Of a DNA stretch of 64,000 bases, positions 8,904 through 17,455 are shown one piece after another. This DNA comes from Burkholderiaceae bacterium (lineage in GTDB: Bacteria; Pseudomonadota; Gammaproteobacteria; Burkholderiales; Burkholderiaceae_E), in NCBI GenBank assembly GCA_024637155.1, contig JAGXFR010000059.1:1-64000 (forward strand), written 5' to 3'. The notes beneath the pieces are model-generated. The model was not told the DNA's origin, searched no databases, and saw only the letters and a program-made list of their open reading frames with translations. The position numbers were made by a program, and so were the translations under genes. How positions within the stretch are numbered: position 1 is the stretch's first letter; every line of letters begins with the position of its first letter.

Positions 8904-9731
8904 ATGGAAGCCGAAGAGGTCATTGACGTGCACCAGGTGTCGACACGCTTTGGGGAGCATGTGGTGCACGCGGGCCTGGACCTGACGGTGCGCCGCGCGG
9001 AGATTTTCGCGCTGGTTGGTGGCAGTGGTTCCGGCAAATCGACGCTGCTGCGCCAGATGGTCTTCCTGCAGCAACCCGACAGCGGCGCGATCCGCGTGCT
9101 CGGTGTCGACCTGCAACAACTCGGCGACAATCCGGCGCTGGCGCTGCGCCAGCGCTGGGGCGTAATGTTCCAGCACGGCGGCCTGTTCGGCTCGCTCACG
9201 GTGAAAGAGAACATCGGCTTGCCGCTGCGCGAACACAGCGATCTGCCCGATGCGCTGATCGATGACATCGCGGCGGCCAAGCTCGCGCTGACCGGCCTCG
9301 CGCCGGAGGTCGGCGCGTTGTACCCCGCGGAGCTCAGCGGTGGGATGATGAAGCGCGCCTCGCTGGCCCGCGCGCTGGCGCTGGACCCGGAACTGCTGTT
9401 CCTCGATGAGCCGACGGCCGGGCTCGATCCGGACAGCGCCGGCGGCGTCGACGAGCTGGTGCGAACGCTGCGCGACCTGTTCGGGCTGACCATCGTCGTC
9501 GTCACCCATGATCTCGACTTCCTGTGGCAGCTTGCCGATCGCGTCGCCGTCCTCGCCGATGGCAAGGTGCAGGGCGTCGGCTCGATGGCCGAACTCGCGC
9601 TGATGAACCACCCGGGGATACGCGCCTTATTCGACGGCCCGCGCGCACGCGCGGCGCAGCAGGCGGCTGATCGCCCGCCGCCGCCGCGCCAGACCCCCAC
9701 CGATTCGGAGGCCGCATCGAAACCAAGGTGA
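8904..9731 (+). CDS. MlaF-like ABC transporter ATPase
   Basis: The 275-residue ATPase powers the adjacent MlaE-type permease. Visible motifs are Walker A GGSGSGKST (about residue 39), Q-loop QHGGLFGSLTV, signature LSGGMMKRASLARAL, Walker B LLFLDEPTAGLDP and the switch VVTHD. The C-terminal about 30 residues are Pro/Arg-rich (RAAQQAADRPPPPRQ) and probably disordered. The ATG at 8904 follows the permease stop by 1 nt. Its own TGA overlaps the GTG at 9728 within the MlaD reading frame, indicating translational coupling. Confidence 0.92.
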   Translation: MEAEEVIDVHQVSTRFGEHVVHAGLDLTVRRAEIFALVGGSGSGKSTLLRQMVFLQQPDSGAIRVLGVDLQQLGDNPALALRQRWGVMFQHGGLFGSLTVKENIGLPLREHSDLPDALIDDIAAAKLALTGLAPEVGALYPAELSGGMMKRASLARALALDPELLFLDEPTAGLDPDSAGGVDELVRTLRDLFGLTIVVVTHDLDFLWQLADRVAVLADGKVQGVGSMAELALMNHPGIRALFDGPRARAAQQAADRPPPPRQTPTDSEAASKPR

Positions 9732-10708
9732 ACTACGCGCTGGTTGGCGCTTTCGTGGTACTGCTGGCTACCGTGTTGATGGCCGCTACGCTGTGGCTGG
9801 CTGCAGGCAACGCGTTCCGCCAGCCCGCGGACCTGTACCTGGCGATCGCGGAGGAATCGGTTGCCGGACTCAACGTAAGCGCGCCGGTCAAGTACAACGG
9901 GGTCGATGTCGGCAAGGTCCAGAGCATCCAGCTGGACCCGGTGGACCCGGCGCGGGTGCGGCTGATCTTTGCACTCGAGCGCGGAACGCCGATCCGGCAA
10001 GACACGATCGCGGTGTTGAAAATCCAGGGGCTGACCGGCATCGCCTATGTCGAGCTGACCGGCGGCGCACGCGATTCGCCGCCGCTGCGGGGTACGCCCG
10101 AGGAGCCCTTGCCGGTGATCCCCACCAAACCCTCGCTCAGCGCGCGCCTGGAGAACGTGCTGACCAGCGTGCTTGCCAAGCTGGACCGCACCTCGAGCAA
10201 CATCGACGCCATCCTCAGCGACGAGAACCGGGCCGCCGTGACCAGCGCACTGACCGACCTGGCCGCACTGGCGCGTACGCTCGCGGCGCGCCGGGACACG
10301 ATCGACGCGGGCATCGCCAGCGCCGCGCGCACCTTCGAAAACGGCGCCCGGGTGACCGAGCAGCTCGGCCCGGTGATCGAGCGCATCGGTCCGGTGATCG
10401 AGCGCATCGGTCCAATGATCGAGCGCATCGGTCGCAGCGCCGACGCCCTCGAGAAGTTCGGCCAGGAGGCTGCACAGGCCAGCACGGGTGCCGGCCAAAC
10501 CGTAGCCCAGGTGGGCGCCGAAGTGCAGCGCATGGGCGCCGAGACGCTGCCCGATCTGCAGCGCCTGCTGGCCGAACTGCAGGCGCTGGCGAGCTCCCTG
10601 CGGCACCTGAGCGAGCAGACCGAACGCAACCCGGCCAGCCTGCTGTTCGGCCGCAGCCCGGCACCCGCGGGACCGGGCGAATCGTCGACCACGAAGGCAG
10701 CCCCATGA
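9728..10708 (+). CDS. MlaD-like MCE domain substrate-binding protein
   Basis: The 326-residue protein has one N-terminal membrane helix (LVGAFVVLLATVLMAATLWL), an MCE domain (about 35-120, VSAPVKYNGVDVGKVQSIQLDP), and a long helical tail that includes three exact heptads GP(V/M)IERI. MCE proteins form hexameric rings that carry phospholipid across the periplasm. The start is uncertain: GTG 9728 is a normal start codon, but four codons upstream ATC GAA ACC AAG reproduces the usual family beginning METKVNY with ATC in place of ATG, and a GGAG lies 5 nt before that ATC (9707-9710). The true start may therefore be 9716. The stop overlaps the next ATG. Confidence 0.88.
   Translation: MNYALVGAFVVLLATVLMAATLWLAAGNAFRQPADLYLAIAEESVAGLNVSAPVKYNGVDVGKVQSIQLDPVDPARVRLIFALERGTPIRQDTIAVLKIQGLTGIAYVELTGGARDSPPLRGTPEEPLPVIPTKPSLSARLENVLTSVLAKLDRTSSNIDAILSDENRAAVTSALTDLAALARTLAARRDTIDAGIASAARTFENGARVTEQLGPVIERIGPVIERIGPMIERIGRSADALEKFGQEAAQASTGAGQTVAQVGAEVQRMGAETLPDLQRLLAELQALASSLRHLSEQTERNPASLLFGRSPAPAGPGESSTTKAAP
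10367..10429 (+). repeat. Three tandem 21-bp units within the MlaD gene
   Basis: Units begin at 10367, 10388 and 10409. Each encodes GPVIERI, with Met for Val in the third. The first two differ by one base and the third by two more. A seven-residue period suggests the helical tail lengthened by unit duplication without breaking its coil register. Confidence 0.9.
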
Positions 10709-11397
10709 ACCCATCTTCGTTTCTGTACCGCTGGCGCGCGGGTGCGGCCGCCATGGCCTTGACGCTGGCCGCCGGCTGCGGCGTGCTGCCACCAAAGGCC
10801 GCGCCGCCCCCCGCCTTCTTCACGCTGGATGGCACGCTTGCCGACGCCGAGCCTGTCGTCAAACGCGATCGCAATCCGGCGACGATCTTGGCGAGCGCGC
10901 CGACATTGATCGTCAACCCGCCCCAGGCTGGCGCCGGCTTTGACCACCGCCGCATCGTTTATGTGCGTCGGGCCCGGCAGCTCGAAACCTTCGCGGACAG
11001 CGAATGGGTCGACACACCGGCACGCATGCTCGCGCCGCTGATCGTGGCCGCTCTCGACAACGGTGGCGCGTTCCGCGCCGTGGTGTCCACTCCGTCCACC
11101 GCCGCCGGCGACCTGCGCCTGGACACCGAGATCGTGCGCCTGCAGCACGAGTTCGGCGATCTTCCCAGCCGCGTTCGTTTCACCTTGCGCGCCACGATCA
11201 CCGACAACCTGAGCCGCCGCGTACTGGCCCAACGCGACTTCGACGAGACGGTCCCCGCCGCCAGCGAGAACACCTACGGCGGTGTGGTCGCGGCCCATCG
11301 TGCGACGCAAAAGGTGCTCGTTGCCTTGGCCGACTTCTGCAACGAAACGGCGCGCAACTGGCGTCGGCCGCCGTCTGCTGCCGCGCCCGGGCGCTGA
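10705..11397 (+). CDS. MCE/Pqi-type ABC transport auxiliary lipoprotein
   Basis: This 230-residue protein has a lipoprotein signal (ALTLAAGCGVLPP, lipobox Cys near residue 25) and the auxiliary-lipoprotein fold of the PqiC/DUF330 family: an early FFTLDG strand, IVYVRRARQLETFADSEWVDTPARML, and a DLRLDTEIVRLQHEF strand. Such proteins sit at the outer membrane, where they are thought to receive or stabilise the MCE assembly. Its ATG overlaps the stop of MlaD (ATGA), placing it in the same operon. The last 15 residues are Pro/Ala-rich. Confidence 0.85.
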   Translation: MNPSSFLYRWRAGAAAMALTLAAGCGVLPPKAAPPPAFFTLDGTLADAEPVVKRDRNPATILASAPTLIVNPPQAGAGFDHRRIVYVRRARQLETFADSEWVDTPARMLAPLIVAALDNGGAFRAVVSTPSTAAGDLRLDTEIVRLQHEFGDLPSRVRFTLRATITDNLSRRVLAQRDFDETVPAASENTYGGVVAAHRATQKVLVALADFCNETARNWRRPPSAAAPGR

Positions 11398-11444
11398 AGC
11401 GGCGCTGTCAGCGCGCCCTACTCCTGGAGCCGACTGGACGCCAC

Positions 11445-13496
11445 ATGAAATTCAACCCTACGTCCATGCTGGCCGCGGCCACGGTGGCGGCCGTAATCGG
11501 CGCCCTCGCGTGGGGCGAGTGGGTGGGCTGGCCGTTCCTGGCTGCGCCGCTGGAACGCGCGCTGTCGGCCACGCTCGATCGGCGCGTCAGCGTGGCTGCA
11601 GCCGCCGATGCCGGCACGCCGGGCGCGAGGGGCTTTAGCGTGCGCTTTTTCGGTCGTGTGCGCTTGGTTGCCTCGCAACTGGAGATTGCCGCGCCGGCGT
11701 GGAGCGAGGCACCCCATCTGCTGCGGGCCCGGGATGTGACGCTCGATCTGCGCTACATCGATCTCTGGCGCGCCCATCGCGGCCAGCCGCTGCACCTCGA
11801 GCGCCTGAGCGCACGCTCATTGGACGCCAGCGTCGAGCGCCTGGCTGACGGCCGCGCGTCGTGGCAGTTCGGGCCGGAGCGAACAACGGACGATGCGGCG
11901 GTGCAGCCGATGCCGTTCCCGCGCTGGGGCCAAATGCAAATCGCCAACGGCACGCTGCACTACCGCGATGTGCCACTGGGCATCGATGTGATTGCGCGCA
12001 TGTCGCTGGCCGATGGCGAGGCACCCGCGTTTCGGCTCAGCGCCACCGGCCACTATGGACAGATGCCGCTGAAGATCGAAATGGTCTCGGCCGGCCTGCT
12101 GCCTTGGGTCGCCACCGAAACACCGCACAAGGCGGTGGCCTTGAGCGTGAACGCCAGCGTCGGCCGCGCCAATCTGACTTTCAAGGGCAGCGCTCAGGAG
12201 GCGCGGCGGCTGACGGGACTGGCAGGCCGCTTCCGCGTGACCGGTCCCTCGCTGGCGGCCGTTGGCGACCCGTTCGGGGTGACGCTGCCGACAACCACCG
12301 CCTTTCGCAGCGATGGCGACATTGCCAAACAGGACGATACCTGGCGCGTGGTGATCGACGATGCCACGGTCGGTGCCAGCCACCTGAGCGGGACCTTCCG
12401 CTACGACGCCGGTCGCAGCGTGCCGCTGCTGTCGGGCCGCCTTTCGGGCCGCAAGCTGATGCTGGCCGACCTCGGGCCGGTGATCGGCACGACGGCCGTC
12501 CCGGCCGCAACGATGCCTGCTGCACGGCCGGCGTCGGTCGCAGCCGCGAGCATCGCGCGCGGCCCCGGCAAGGTGCTGCCCGCGCGCCCATTCGACCTGG
12601 CGTCGTTGCGCACGATGGATGCCGACGTGCAGGTCGAGCTCACGGAAGTCGACCTGAACACCGAGCACCTTGAACCGCTGCGCCCGCTGCGCGGCCACCT
12701 GATACTCGCCGGTGGCGTGCTGACACTGGGTGAGCTCGATGCGCGCACAGGCCAAGGCCGCTTGATGGGCGAACTGCGACTGGACGGGCGCGAAGCGACG
12801 GCATTGTGGAACGCCAACCTGCGCTGGGACGGTGTGCAGTTGAGCCATTGGGTGCGCCAGGTGCGCACCAAGGGATTGCCGCCGTATGTCTCGGGGCGGC
12901 TGCTGGGACGCGCCCTGCTGCAGGGGCGGGGACGGTCAACCGCCGACATCCTGGCCAGCCTGAAGGGCACGCTGTACACCGAACTGCGCGAGGGCTCGAT
13001 TTCGCACCTCGTCATCGAGGCCGCGGGACTGGATGTGGCGCAGGGCCTCGGCGTGCTGTTCAAGGGCGACGACGCGCTCCCCGTGCAATGCGCGGTGGCC
13101 GAGCTGATGGCGACGGGGGGGGTGTTCGTGCCCAAGATGATGGTGCTGGACACGAGCGACTCTGCAGTCTGGGTCGACGGCTCGGTGTCGCTGGCTGCCG
13201 AGAGCATTGACCTGCGCGTCGTCGTCGTGCCCAAGGACTTCAGCCCGCTGACCTTGCGCACACCGTTGCGCGTGCGCGGCAGTTTCGCCAAGCCCGTCGT
13301 GTCGCTGGACAAGGCGCCGATGGCGCGCAAGCTGGCGACCTCGTTCCTGCTCGCACTCGTCAACCCGCTGGCGGCACTGGTGCCGCTGCTCGACCCGGGC
13401 GACTCTGGGGCCGCGACGCGCGGGGCGGCCGGGTGCCGGGACTTGACGGAGCGCGCCGCCATGCGGCGCGCGCCGGTGGCCTCCCCGCCGCGTTGA
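11445..13496 (+). CDS. AsmA-like envelope protein
   Basis: The 683-residue protein has an N-terminal membrane helix (MLAAATVAAVIGALAWGEWVGWPFLAAPL) followed by an AsmA-type beta-rich body: RRVSVAAA after the anchor, repeated domain strands (MQIANGTLHYRDVPLGIDV, GGVLTLGELDARTGQGRL), and a C-terminal segment that aligns with the AsmA C-terminal domain (SAVWVDGSVSLAAESIDLRVVV, LRVRGSFAKPVVSL). AsmA-like proteins such as YhdP and TamB form grooves that conduct phospholipid between membranes. It begins 47 nt after the MCE auxiliary lipoprotein on the same strand, so a joint lipid-transport role is a fair inference. Start ATG 11445 follows CCTGGAG at a long spacing. Confidence 0.82.
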   Translation: MKFNPTSMLAAATVAAVIGALAWGEWVGWPFLAAPLERALSATLDRRVSVAAAADAGTPGARGFSVRFFGRVRLVASQLEIAAPAWSEAPHLLRARDVTLDLRYIDLWRAHRGQPLHLERLSARSLDASVERLADGRASWQFGPERTTDDAAVQPMPFPRWGQMQIANGTLHYRDVPLGIDVIARMSLADGEAPAFRLSATGHYGQMPLKIEMVSAGLLPWVATETPHKAVALSVNASVGRANLTFKGSAQEARRLTGLAGRFRVTGPSLAAVGDPFGVTLPTTTAFRSDGDIAKQDDTWRVVIDDATVGASHLSGTFRYDAGRSVPLLSGRLSGRKLMLADLGPVIGTTAVPAATMPAARPASVAAASIARGPGKVLPARPFDLASLRTMDADVQVELTEVDLNTEHLEPLRPLRGHLILAGGVLTLGELDARTGQGRLMGELRLDGREATALWNANLRWDGVQLSHWVRQVRTKGLPPYVSGRLLGRALLQGRGRSTADILASLKGTLYTELREGSISHLVIEAAGLDVAQGLGVLFKGDDALPVQCAVAELMATGGVFVPKMMVLDTSDSAVWVDGSVSLAAESIDLRVVVVPKDFSPLTLRTPLRVRGSFAKPVVSLDKAPMARKLATSFLLALVNPLAALVPLLDPGDSGAATRGAAGCRDLTERAAMRRAPVASPPR

Positions 13497-13501
13497 TTGC
13501 C

Positions 13502-13930
13502 CTACTTCGCCGGCACGGTCGTGCGCAGTTCCCGATAGATGCCTCCGCCCTGCGCGCTGCCGCTGACGGTGCCCTCGCCACGCATCCGGCGCAGACAGTC
13601 TTCGCGGTCGGGGGCCGGAAGGCCGTCGCAACGCAGCAGCTGGTTTTGTTCGTACTGGGCCTGACCGTTGCCGGTGGACCCGCGCTTCCTGGCCTCTTGC
13701 AGCGCGGCGCCGGCTTCCTGCAGACAGGTGGCGCGATCCTGGTTGGTGTGACCGCTGATGCAGGCAGCGCGGTCCTGCTCATAGCGCGCCTGCGCAGCCG
13801 AAGGATTGCCGCTTGCGGCCGCGGCGATGCCTGCAACCAGCATCGCGCCGATTGCAAACGCGGACCAGACCAAGGTGCGGACGATCTCGCGCCGGGAAGG
13901 ACTTGGATCGCGATGGACGGTTGATGGCAC
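13502..13930 (-). CDS. Secreted or membrane-anchored Cys-repeat protein, unknown
   Basis: A 142-residue protein starting at GTG 13930, six bases after a strong GAGGAG. A single N-terminal helix (TLVWSAFAIGAMLVAGIAAAA) acts as signal or anchor. The mature part carries two paired-cysteine motifs, C-x11-C (CISGHTNQDRATC) and C-x10-C (CDGLPAPDREDC), like those in the protein at 17456. The C terminus is Gly-rich. No known domain is recognised. It converges on the AsmA-like gene with 5 nt between the stops. Confidence 0.75.
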   Translation of the reverse strand: MPSTVHRDPSPSRREIVRTLVWSAFAIGAMLVAGIAAAASGNPSAAQARYEQDRAACISGHTNQDRATCLQEAGAALQEARKRGSTGNGQAQYEQNQLLRCDGLPAPDREDCLRRMRGEGTVSGSAQGGGIYRELRTTVPAK

Positions 13931-14025
13931 GATGTTCTCCTCTTGAGCCAGGTTTCACCGTAGCAAATCGGCCGGAGCGCCGTCTGTGCGCAAGCGAACC
14001 ATTACGGCAGGTTCCGCAGCACGAT

Positions 14026-14946
14026 TCAGTCCTTGCGCGGCGGGGGCGGCGCGGACTCCTGGCGACGCACCTCGCGCCCTTTCATTTCCAGATAGGCGCT
14101 GCGGTCGATCTCGTGCAGTTGCCGCGGATGGCGCTCGGTGGCAGCGAACCAGTCCTCGAGGCTCTTCTTCGAGCGCTGTGGCGCGGGCAGCGCGTACGCT
14201 CCGAGATAGGCATCGATGGCCAGGTAATAGCGCATCGTGTTGCGCTCGACCACGCCCCGGACTCCGCCAACGAAGATTGACCGACCGTCCGGCTCCTGCC
14301 CGACGACGCTGAAGCCCACCTTGCCGCGACCGAGCGTGGCCAGATAGACATCCATCGCGGAACGCGCGAGCGTCCCGTACGAATAGGCGTACGCCACATG
14401 AACCAGGGAGCGGCGATCGTCCAGCGCCACGGCCTCCACCTGGATCACGTAGTCCCGCGTGCTCAGCGGACCATCCGGGGCCAGGAGGACCACGCTCAGA
14501 TACTCGTCGCTGTCGCGCGCGACGTCGAAAGCGAAGCGCATCCAGTACGCGTCCGCGAGCGGCTGGTCGGTCTTGCGTCCAACGCCCACGCGCAAGGCCT
14601 CGGGGCTTCCGGTGCTCGAAGCACCGCAATACTTGACGTTCAGATGCAGGATCAGGATGTTGCACCAGGGCTGCACGCGCGAAAGCACGCGGCGCACCTC
14701 GTTGTAGGGGTGATCGACGAGCGCGTAGATGTCGCCCTGGAGCGAGTCGGAGCTTTCCCGCGATTGCAGATACAGCGACTTCGGGAGGGAGCGACTCTCC
14801 GGCGCGGCACGCAACTGCGCAAACCGCTCGCGCAGCGCGGCGGACGCCGCACGGTCGGCCGTCTGTCCATGGGCAAGGCCGGCCCACACGCAGGTCGCAA
14901 CGAGCCATGCCCCGAAAATTGCCGAAGCCCGCGCGCGCTGCTTCAT
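14026..14946 (-). CDS. Exported protein of unknown function
   Basis: The 306-residue product, from the ATG at 14946, starts with a clear signal peptide (RASAIFGAWLVATCVWAGLAHG, cleavage likely before QTADRA). The mature protein includes IYALVDHPYNEVRRVLSRVQPWCNILILHLNVKYC, which recalls lipid- or steroid-binding SRPBCC/START-like folds only loosely, and a RSMDVYLATLGRGKVGFSVVG-like strand region. It ends in a basic Pro-rich tail. An alternative start at 15006 would add 20 residues ahead of the signal peptide but has its Shine-Dalgarno too close. I do not recognise the family. Confidence 0.75.
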   Translation of the reverse strand: MKQRARASAIFGAWLVATCVWAGLAHGQTADRAASAALRERFAQLRAAPESRSLPKSLYLQSRESSDSLQGDIYALVDHPYNEVRRVLSRVQPWCNILILHLNVKYCGASSTGSPEALRVGVGRKTDQPLADAYWMRFAFDVARDSDEYLSVVLLAPDGPLSTRDYVIQVEAVALDDRRSLVHVAYAYSYGTLARSAMDVYLATLGRGKVGFSVVGQEPDGRSIFVGGVRGVVERNTMRYYLAIDAYLGAYALPAPQRSKKSLEDWFAATERHPRQLHEIDRSAYLEMKGREVRRQESAPPPPRKD

Positions 14947-15226
14947 CGTCGCTTCGTGCCTTCCGCTCGAAGATGCCCGGCTCAGATTGGATCCTTGCGA
15001 ACTCATTGCCTTTCTCACTTCCGCGCCATTGACCTGTCTGAAGAATGCCTCAGTGTTCGGATCCGGTCGGTGCGGTGTCGAACGTGGGCATCGCCCGCCC
15101 CACGATACCGGTTGATTCGAGCTTCGTTGTGTGCGCCACCGCACCGACCGCACCGCTCCCTGTGGCTATGCTGTCTTAAACATTTCGACACCGCGCGCGG
15201 GGCGCGCCACACTAGGAGCATCAACC

Positions 15227-15541
15227 ATGAAACAAGTCAGCAAGCTTCTTTCCGCGATTTTCCTGGCCGCCACGCTCATCTCCGTCGTGGGTTGTGCGTC
15301 CACGCCGCAGAAGGAGGGGACCGCCGAGTACATCGACGACAGCGTCATCACCACGAAGGTGAAGGCGGCCATCTTCAACGAGCCGACTCTGAAGGTCGCC
15401 GAGATCAACGTCGAAACCTTCAAGGGCGTGGTTCAGCTGAGTGGCTTCGTCAATTCGCAGGGCGACATCAACAAGGCGGTCGCCGTGGCGCGCGGCGTGC
15501 GCGGCGTGATCTCGGTCAAGAACGACATGCGTCTCAAGTGA
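15227..15541 (+). CDS. BON-domain lipoprotein
   Basis: The 104-residue protein has a lipoprotein signal (FLAATLISVVGCAS, Cys near residue 23) and one BON domain (about 37-104): DSVITTKVKAAIFNEPTLK, INVETFKGVVQLSGFV and VRGVISVKNDMRL. BON proteins of the OsmY/DolP type bind anionic phospholipid at the envelope and respond to membrane stress. The ATG follows TAGGAG at about 8 nt. It stands alone, divergent from the unknown exported protein across a 280-nt gap. Confidence 0.9.
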   Translation: MKQVSKLLSAIFLAATLISVVGCASTPQKEGTAEYIDDSVITTKVKAAIFNEPTLKVAEINVETFKGVVQLSGFVNSQGDINKAVAVARGVRGVISVKNDMRLK

Positions 15542-15581
15542 AGCCGATGCCGACCGCGGCGACGCGGTTGGCATGCCTGAA

Positions 15582-15986
15582 TCACGATTTCACTTCGCTT
15601 TCGGCGGTCCCCGGGGTCGCGAGCCCGCCACAGTACAGGATCAGGGCGTCGATCTCGTGGGACTTGTCGAATACCCGGTCGGCGCCCAGTTCCAGGCATC
15701 TGCGCCGCATGTCCTGCGTGGCGTAGTTGGTCAGCACCACCCGCTTGTGTGGTTGCGGCAGCGCATTTGCGGCCCGGAGCACGCCCAGCCCGGAGCCACC
15801 CTTGAGGAAGATGTCGACGATCACCAGATCAAAGCGGTTGCCCGGCGCGCTGAGCCAATGCACCGCGGTCGCTTCATCCTCCGCCGTGCCGACCACCCTG
15901 ACCGGGCCGAGTTCTTCCAGCGTCGCGATCAGGTTCTCGCGAATCACCGGGCTGTCCTCGACGATGTAGGTCTTCAGTGAGTGCAT
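15582..15986 (-). CDS. Stand-alone response regulator receiver domain
   Basis: The 134-residue protein is a CheY-like receiver with no output domain. Acidic pocket and phospho-acceptor are in IVEDSPVIREN and DLVIVDIFLKGGSGLGVL; the switch Thr and Lys are in VVLTNYATQ and DRVFDKSHE. The start is ATG 15986; the longer open frame to 16208 has no coding signal and covers the upstream region. It may relay phosphate or bind a partner elsewhere; no cognate kinase is adjacent. Confidence 0.85.
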   Translation of the reverse strand: MHSLKTYIVEDSPVIRENLIATLEELGPVRVVGTAEDEATAVHWLSAPGNRFDLVIVDIFLKGGSGLGVLRAANALPQPHKRVVLTNYATQDMRRRCLELGADRVFDKSHEIDALILYCGGLATPGTAESEVKS

Positions 15987-16143
15987 GGATGCGGGCCGCA
16001 GTCGAAGGGAAGGATTGAGTAGCACGTCTCGAATTTGCCTGCTGCTTCCCGTGGAGACTATCGGCCGAATGTGCGTGGGTCTGTAGGACAAGGCCACGTT
16101 CGCTCCCGTAGGCACCACAACCTGACTGATGCCGTTTTGGACG

Positions 16144-16161
16144 CGTAGGACATCTACTACG
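16144..16161. promoter_or_regulatory. Inverted repeat CGTAG-N8-CTACG
   Basis: Arms 16144-16148 and 16157-16161 lie in the 293-nt gap between the response regulator and the crystallin gene. A related GTAGGACA word occurs again near 16085. The spacing resembles operators of response regulators, but the binding protein is unknown. Confidence 0.3.
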
Positions 16162-16279
16162 TCGACAGGCGGCGCCGTCCGCTGTTCGCGCTGCACCGCC
16201 CTTTCCATACTTCAATTAGCCCCACAACACCGCGGTCGGACACGACCTGCGGCAACGTAATCTTCCGCATGAGGCAACG

Positions 16280-17407
16280 ATGAACAACCTAATCAAGACC
16301 ATGCTGGCAGCGTCCGCAGTGTCTCTGGCCACCCAGGCGAGCGCACAGCTCACCATCTACGATCGCGAGGACTTCGCGGGCCGTTCCTTCACCACGTCGG
16401 AAGAGATTCGCGATCTCCGGCGCTCCGGATTCAATGACCGCGCTTCGTCGGTCGTGGTTCGCGGCGAGCGCTGGGAGGTCTGCGAAGACTCCCGCTTCAG
16501 CGGTCGCTGCGCCGTCCTGCGCCCGGGCCACTATCCGACCCTGGCCGCGATGGGCCTGAATGATCGCGTCTCGTCGACGCGGGCCGTGAGCCGCAATGAG
16601 CGCATCGAAGAGCGTCGCTATGCACCCGCTCCGGTCGCAGCACAGATCACTTTCTATGAGCGCGAAGGCTTTGCGGGCCGGTCCTTCACCACGTCGGAGG
16701 AGATTCGCAATTTCGGGCGCACGGGCTTCAATGACCGCGCCTCGTCCGTCGAGGTGTTCGGCGACCGATGGGAGGTGTGCGACGATGCCCGCTTCAGCGG
16801 CCGCTGCGCCGTCCTGCGCCCGGGCCGGTATCCGACCTTGGCCGCGATGGGCCTGAACGACCGTGTCTCGTCGACTCGGTCTGTGAGCCGGGATGAGCGC
16901 ATCGAAGAGCGTCGCTATGCACCCGTTCCGGTCTTGGTCCCCGCTCCGGTCGCGGTCACCGATTACCGTCGCGGCAGGGACGAGCGGCTGTATGAGGCGA
17001 ACGTCACGTCCGTGCGCGCAGTACTCGGCGCGCAGGAGCAGAAATGCTGGGTCGAACGCGAACAGGTCACGGTTGAGCGCAGCAGCTCAGGCGCTCCCGG
17101 AGCGATCGCTGGCGCGATCATCGGTGGCATCCTCGGTCACCAGATCGGCGGCGGACGCGGCAAGGATCTCGCCACGGTCGGCGGCGCGATCGCCGGAGCT
17201 GCCGTGGGCGCCAACGCGACGCGCGACAGCGGCGGACAGCAGGTGCAGACCCAGGACGTTCAGCGGTGCGCCAACGTACCCAGCCAGGCCCGGCCCGAAT
17301 ACTGGGACGTCACCTACACTTTCCGTGGTCAGGAAGGTCGCGTGCAGATGACCACGCCGCCGGGAGCCACGATCACCGTCAACGAGCGCGGCGAACCACG
17401 TTCCTGA
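16280..17407 (+). CDS. Two-domain beta/gamma-crystallin plus glycine-zipper envelope protein
   Basis: The 375-residue protein has a signal peptide (to about residue 22, TQASA), two beta/gamma-crystallin domains (about 23-105 and 118-200), a short Arg/Pro linker, a DYRRGRDERLYEANVTSVRAV segment, and a Gly-zipper membrane element (GAIAGAIIGGILGHQIGGG). Each crystallin domain has two NDRxSS motifs (FNDRASSV, LNDRVSST), matching the Ca2+-binding (N/D)(N/D)xx(S/T)S signature, and a Cys pair around WEVC..SRFSGRC. The C terminus resembles other 2TM glycine-zipper outer-membrane proteins. A paralogue with three domains lies at 50454. A Ca2+-responsive envelope role is inferred. Confidence 0.85.
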   Translation: MNNLIKTMLAASAVSLATQASAQLTIYDREDFAGRSFTTSEEIRDLRRSGFNDRASSVVVRGERWEVCEDSRFSGRCAVLRPGHYPTLAAMGLNDRVSSTRAVSRNERIEERRYAPAPVAAQITFYEREGFAGRSFTTSEEIRNFGRTGFNDRASSVEVFGDRWEVCDDARFSGRCAVLRPGRYPTLAAMGLNDRVSSTRSVSRDERIEERRYAPVPVLVPAPVAVTDYRRGRDERLYEANVTSVRAVLGAQEQKCWVEREQVTVERSSSGAPGAIAGAIIGGILGHQIGGGRGKDLATVGGAIAGAAVGANATRDSGGQQVQTQDVQRCANVPSQARPEYWDVTYTFRGQEGRVQMTTPPGATITVNERGEPRS

Positions 17408-17455
17408 TGACTTATTGCCACGAATGATCTTCCAGAGAAACACACAAGGACTTCC

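Noticed and set aside
7808-10795. 995-codon open frame on the minus strand
   Set aside because: It lies opposite the MlaE-MlaF-MlaD genes, whose motifs are unmistakable. The translation is low-complexity Arg/Gln/His sequence with no domain.
15987-16208. N-terminal extension of the response regulator
   Set aside because: The extra 74 codons show no domain and cover the region carrying an inverted repeat; ATG 15986 matches the receiver-domain start.
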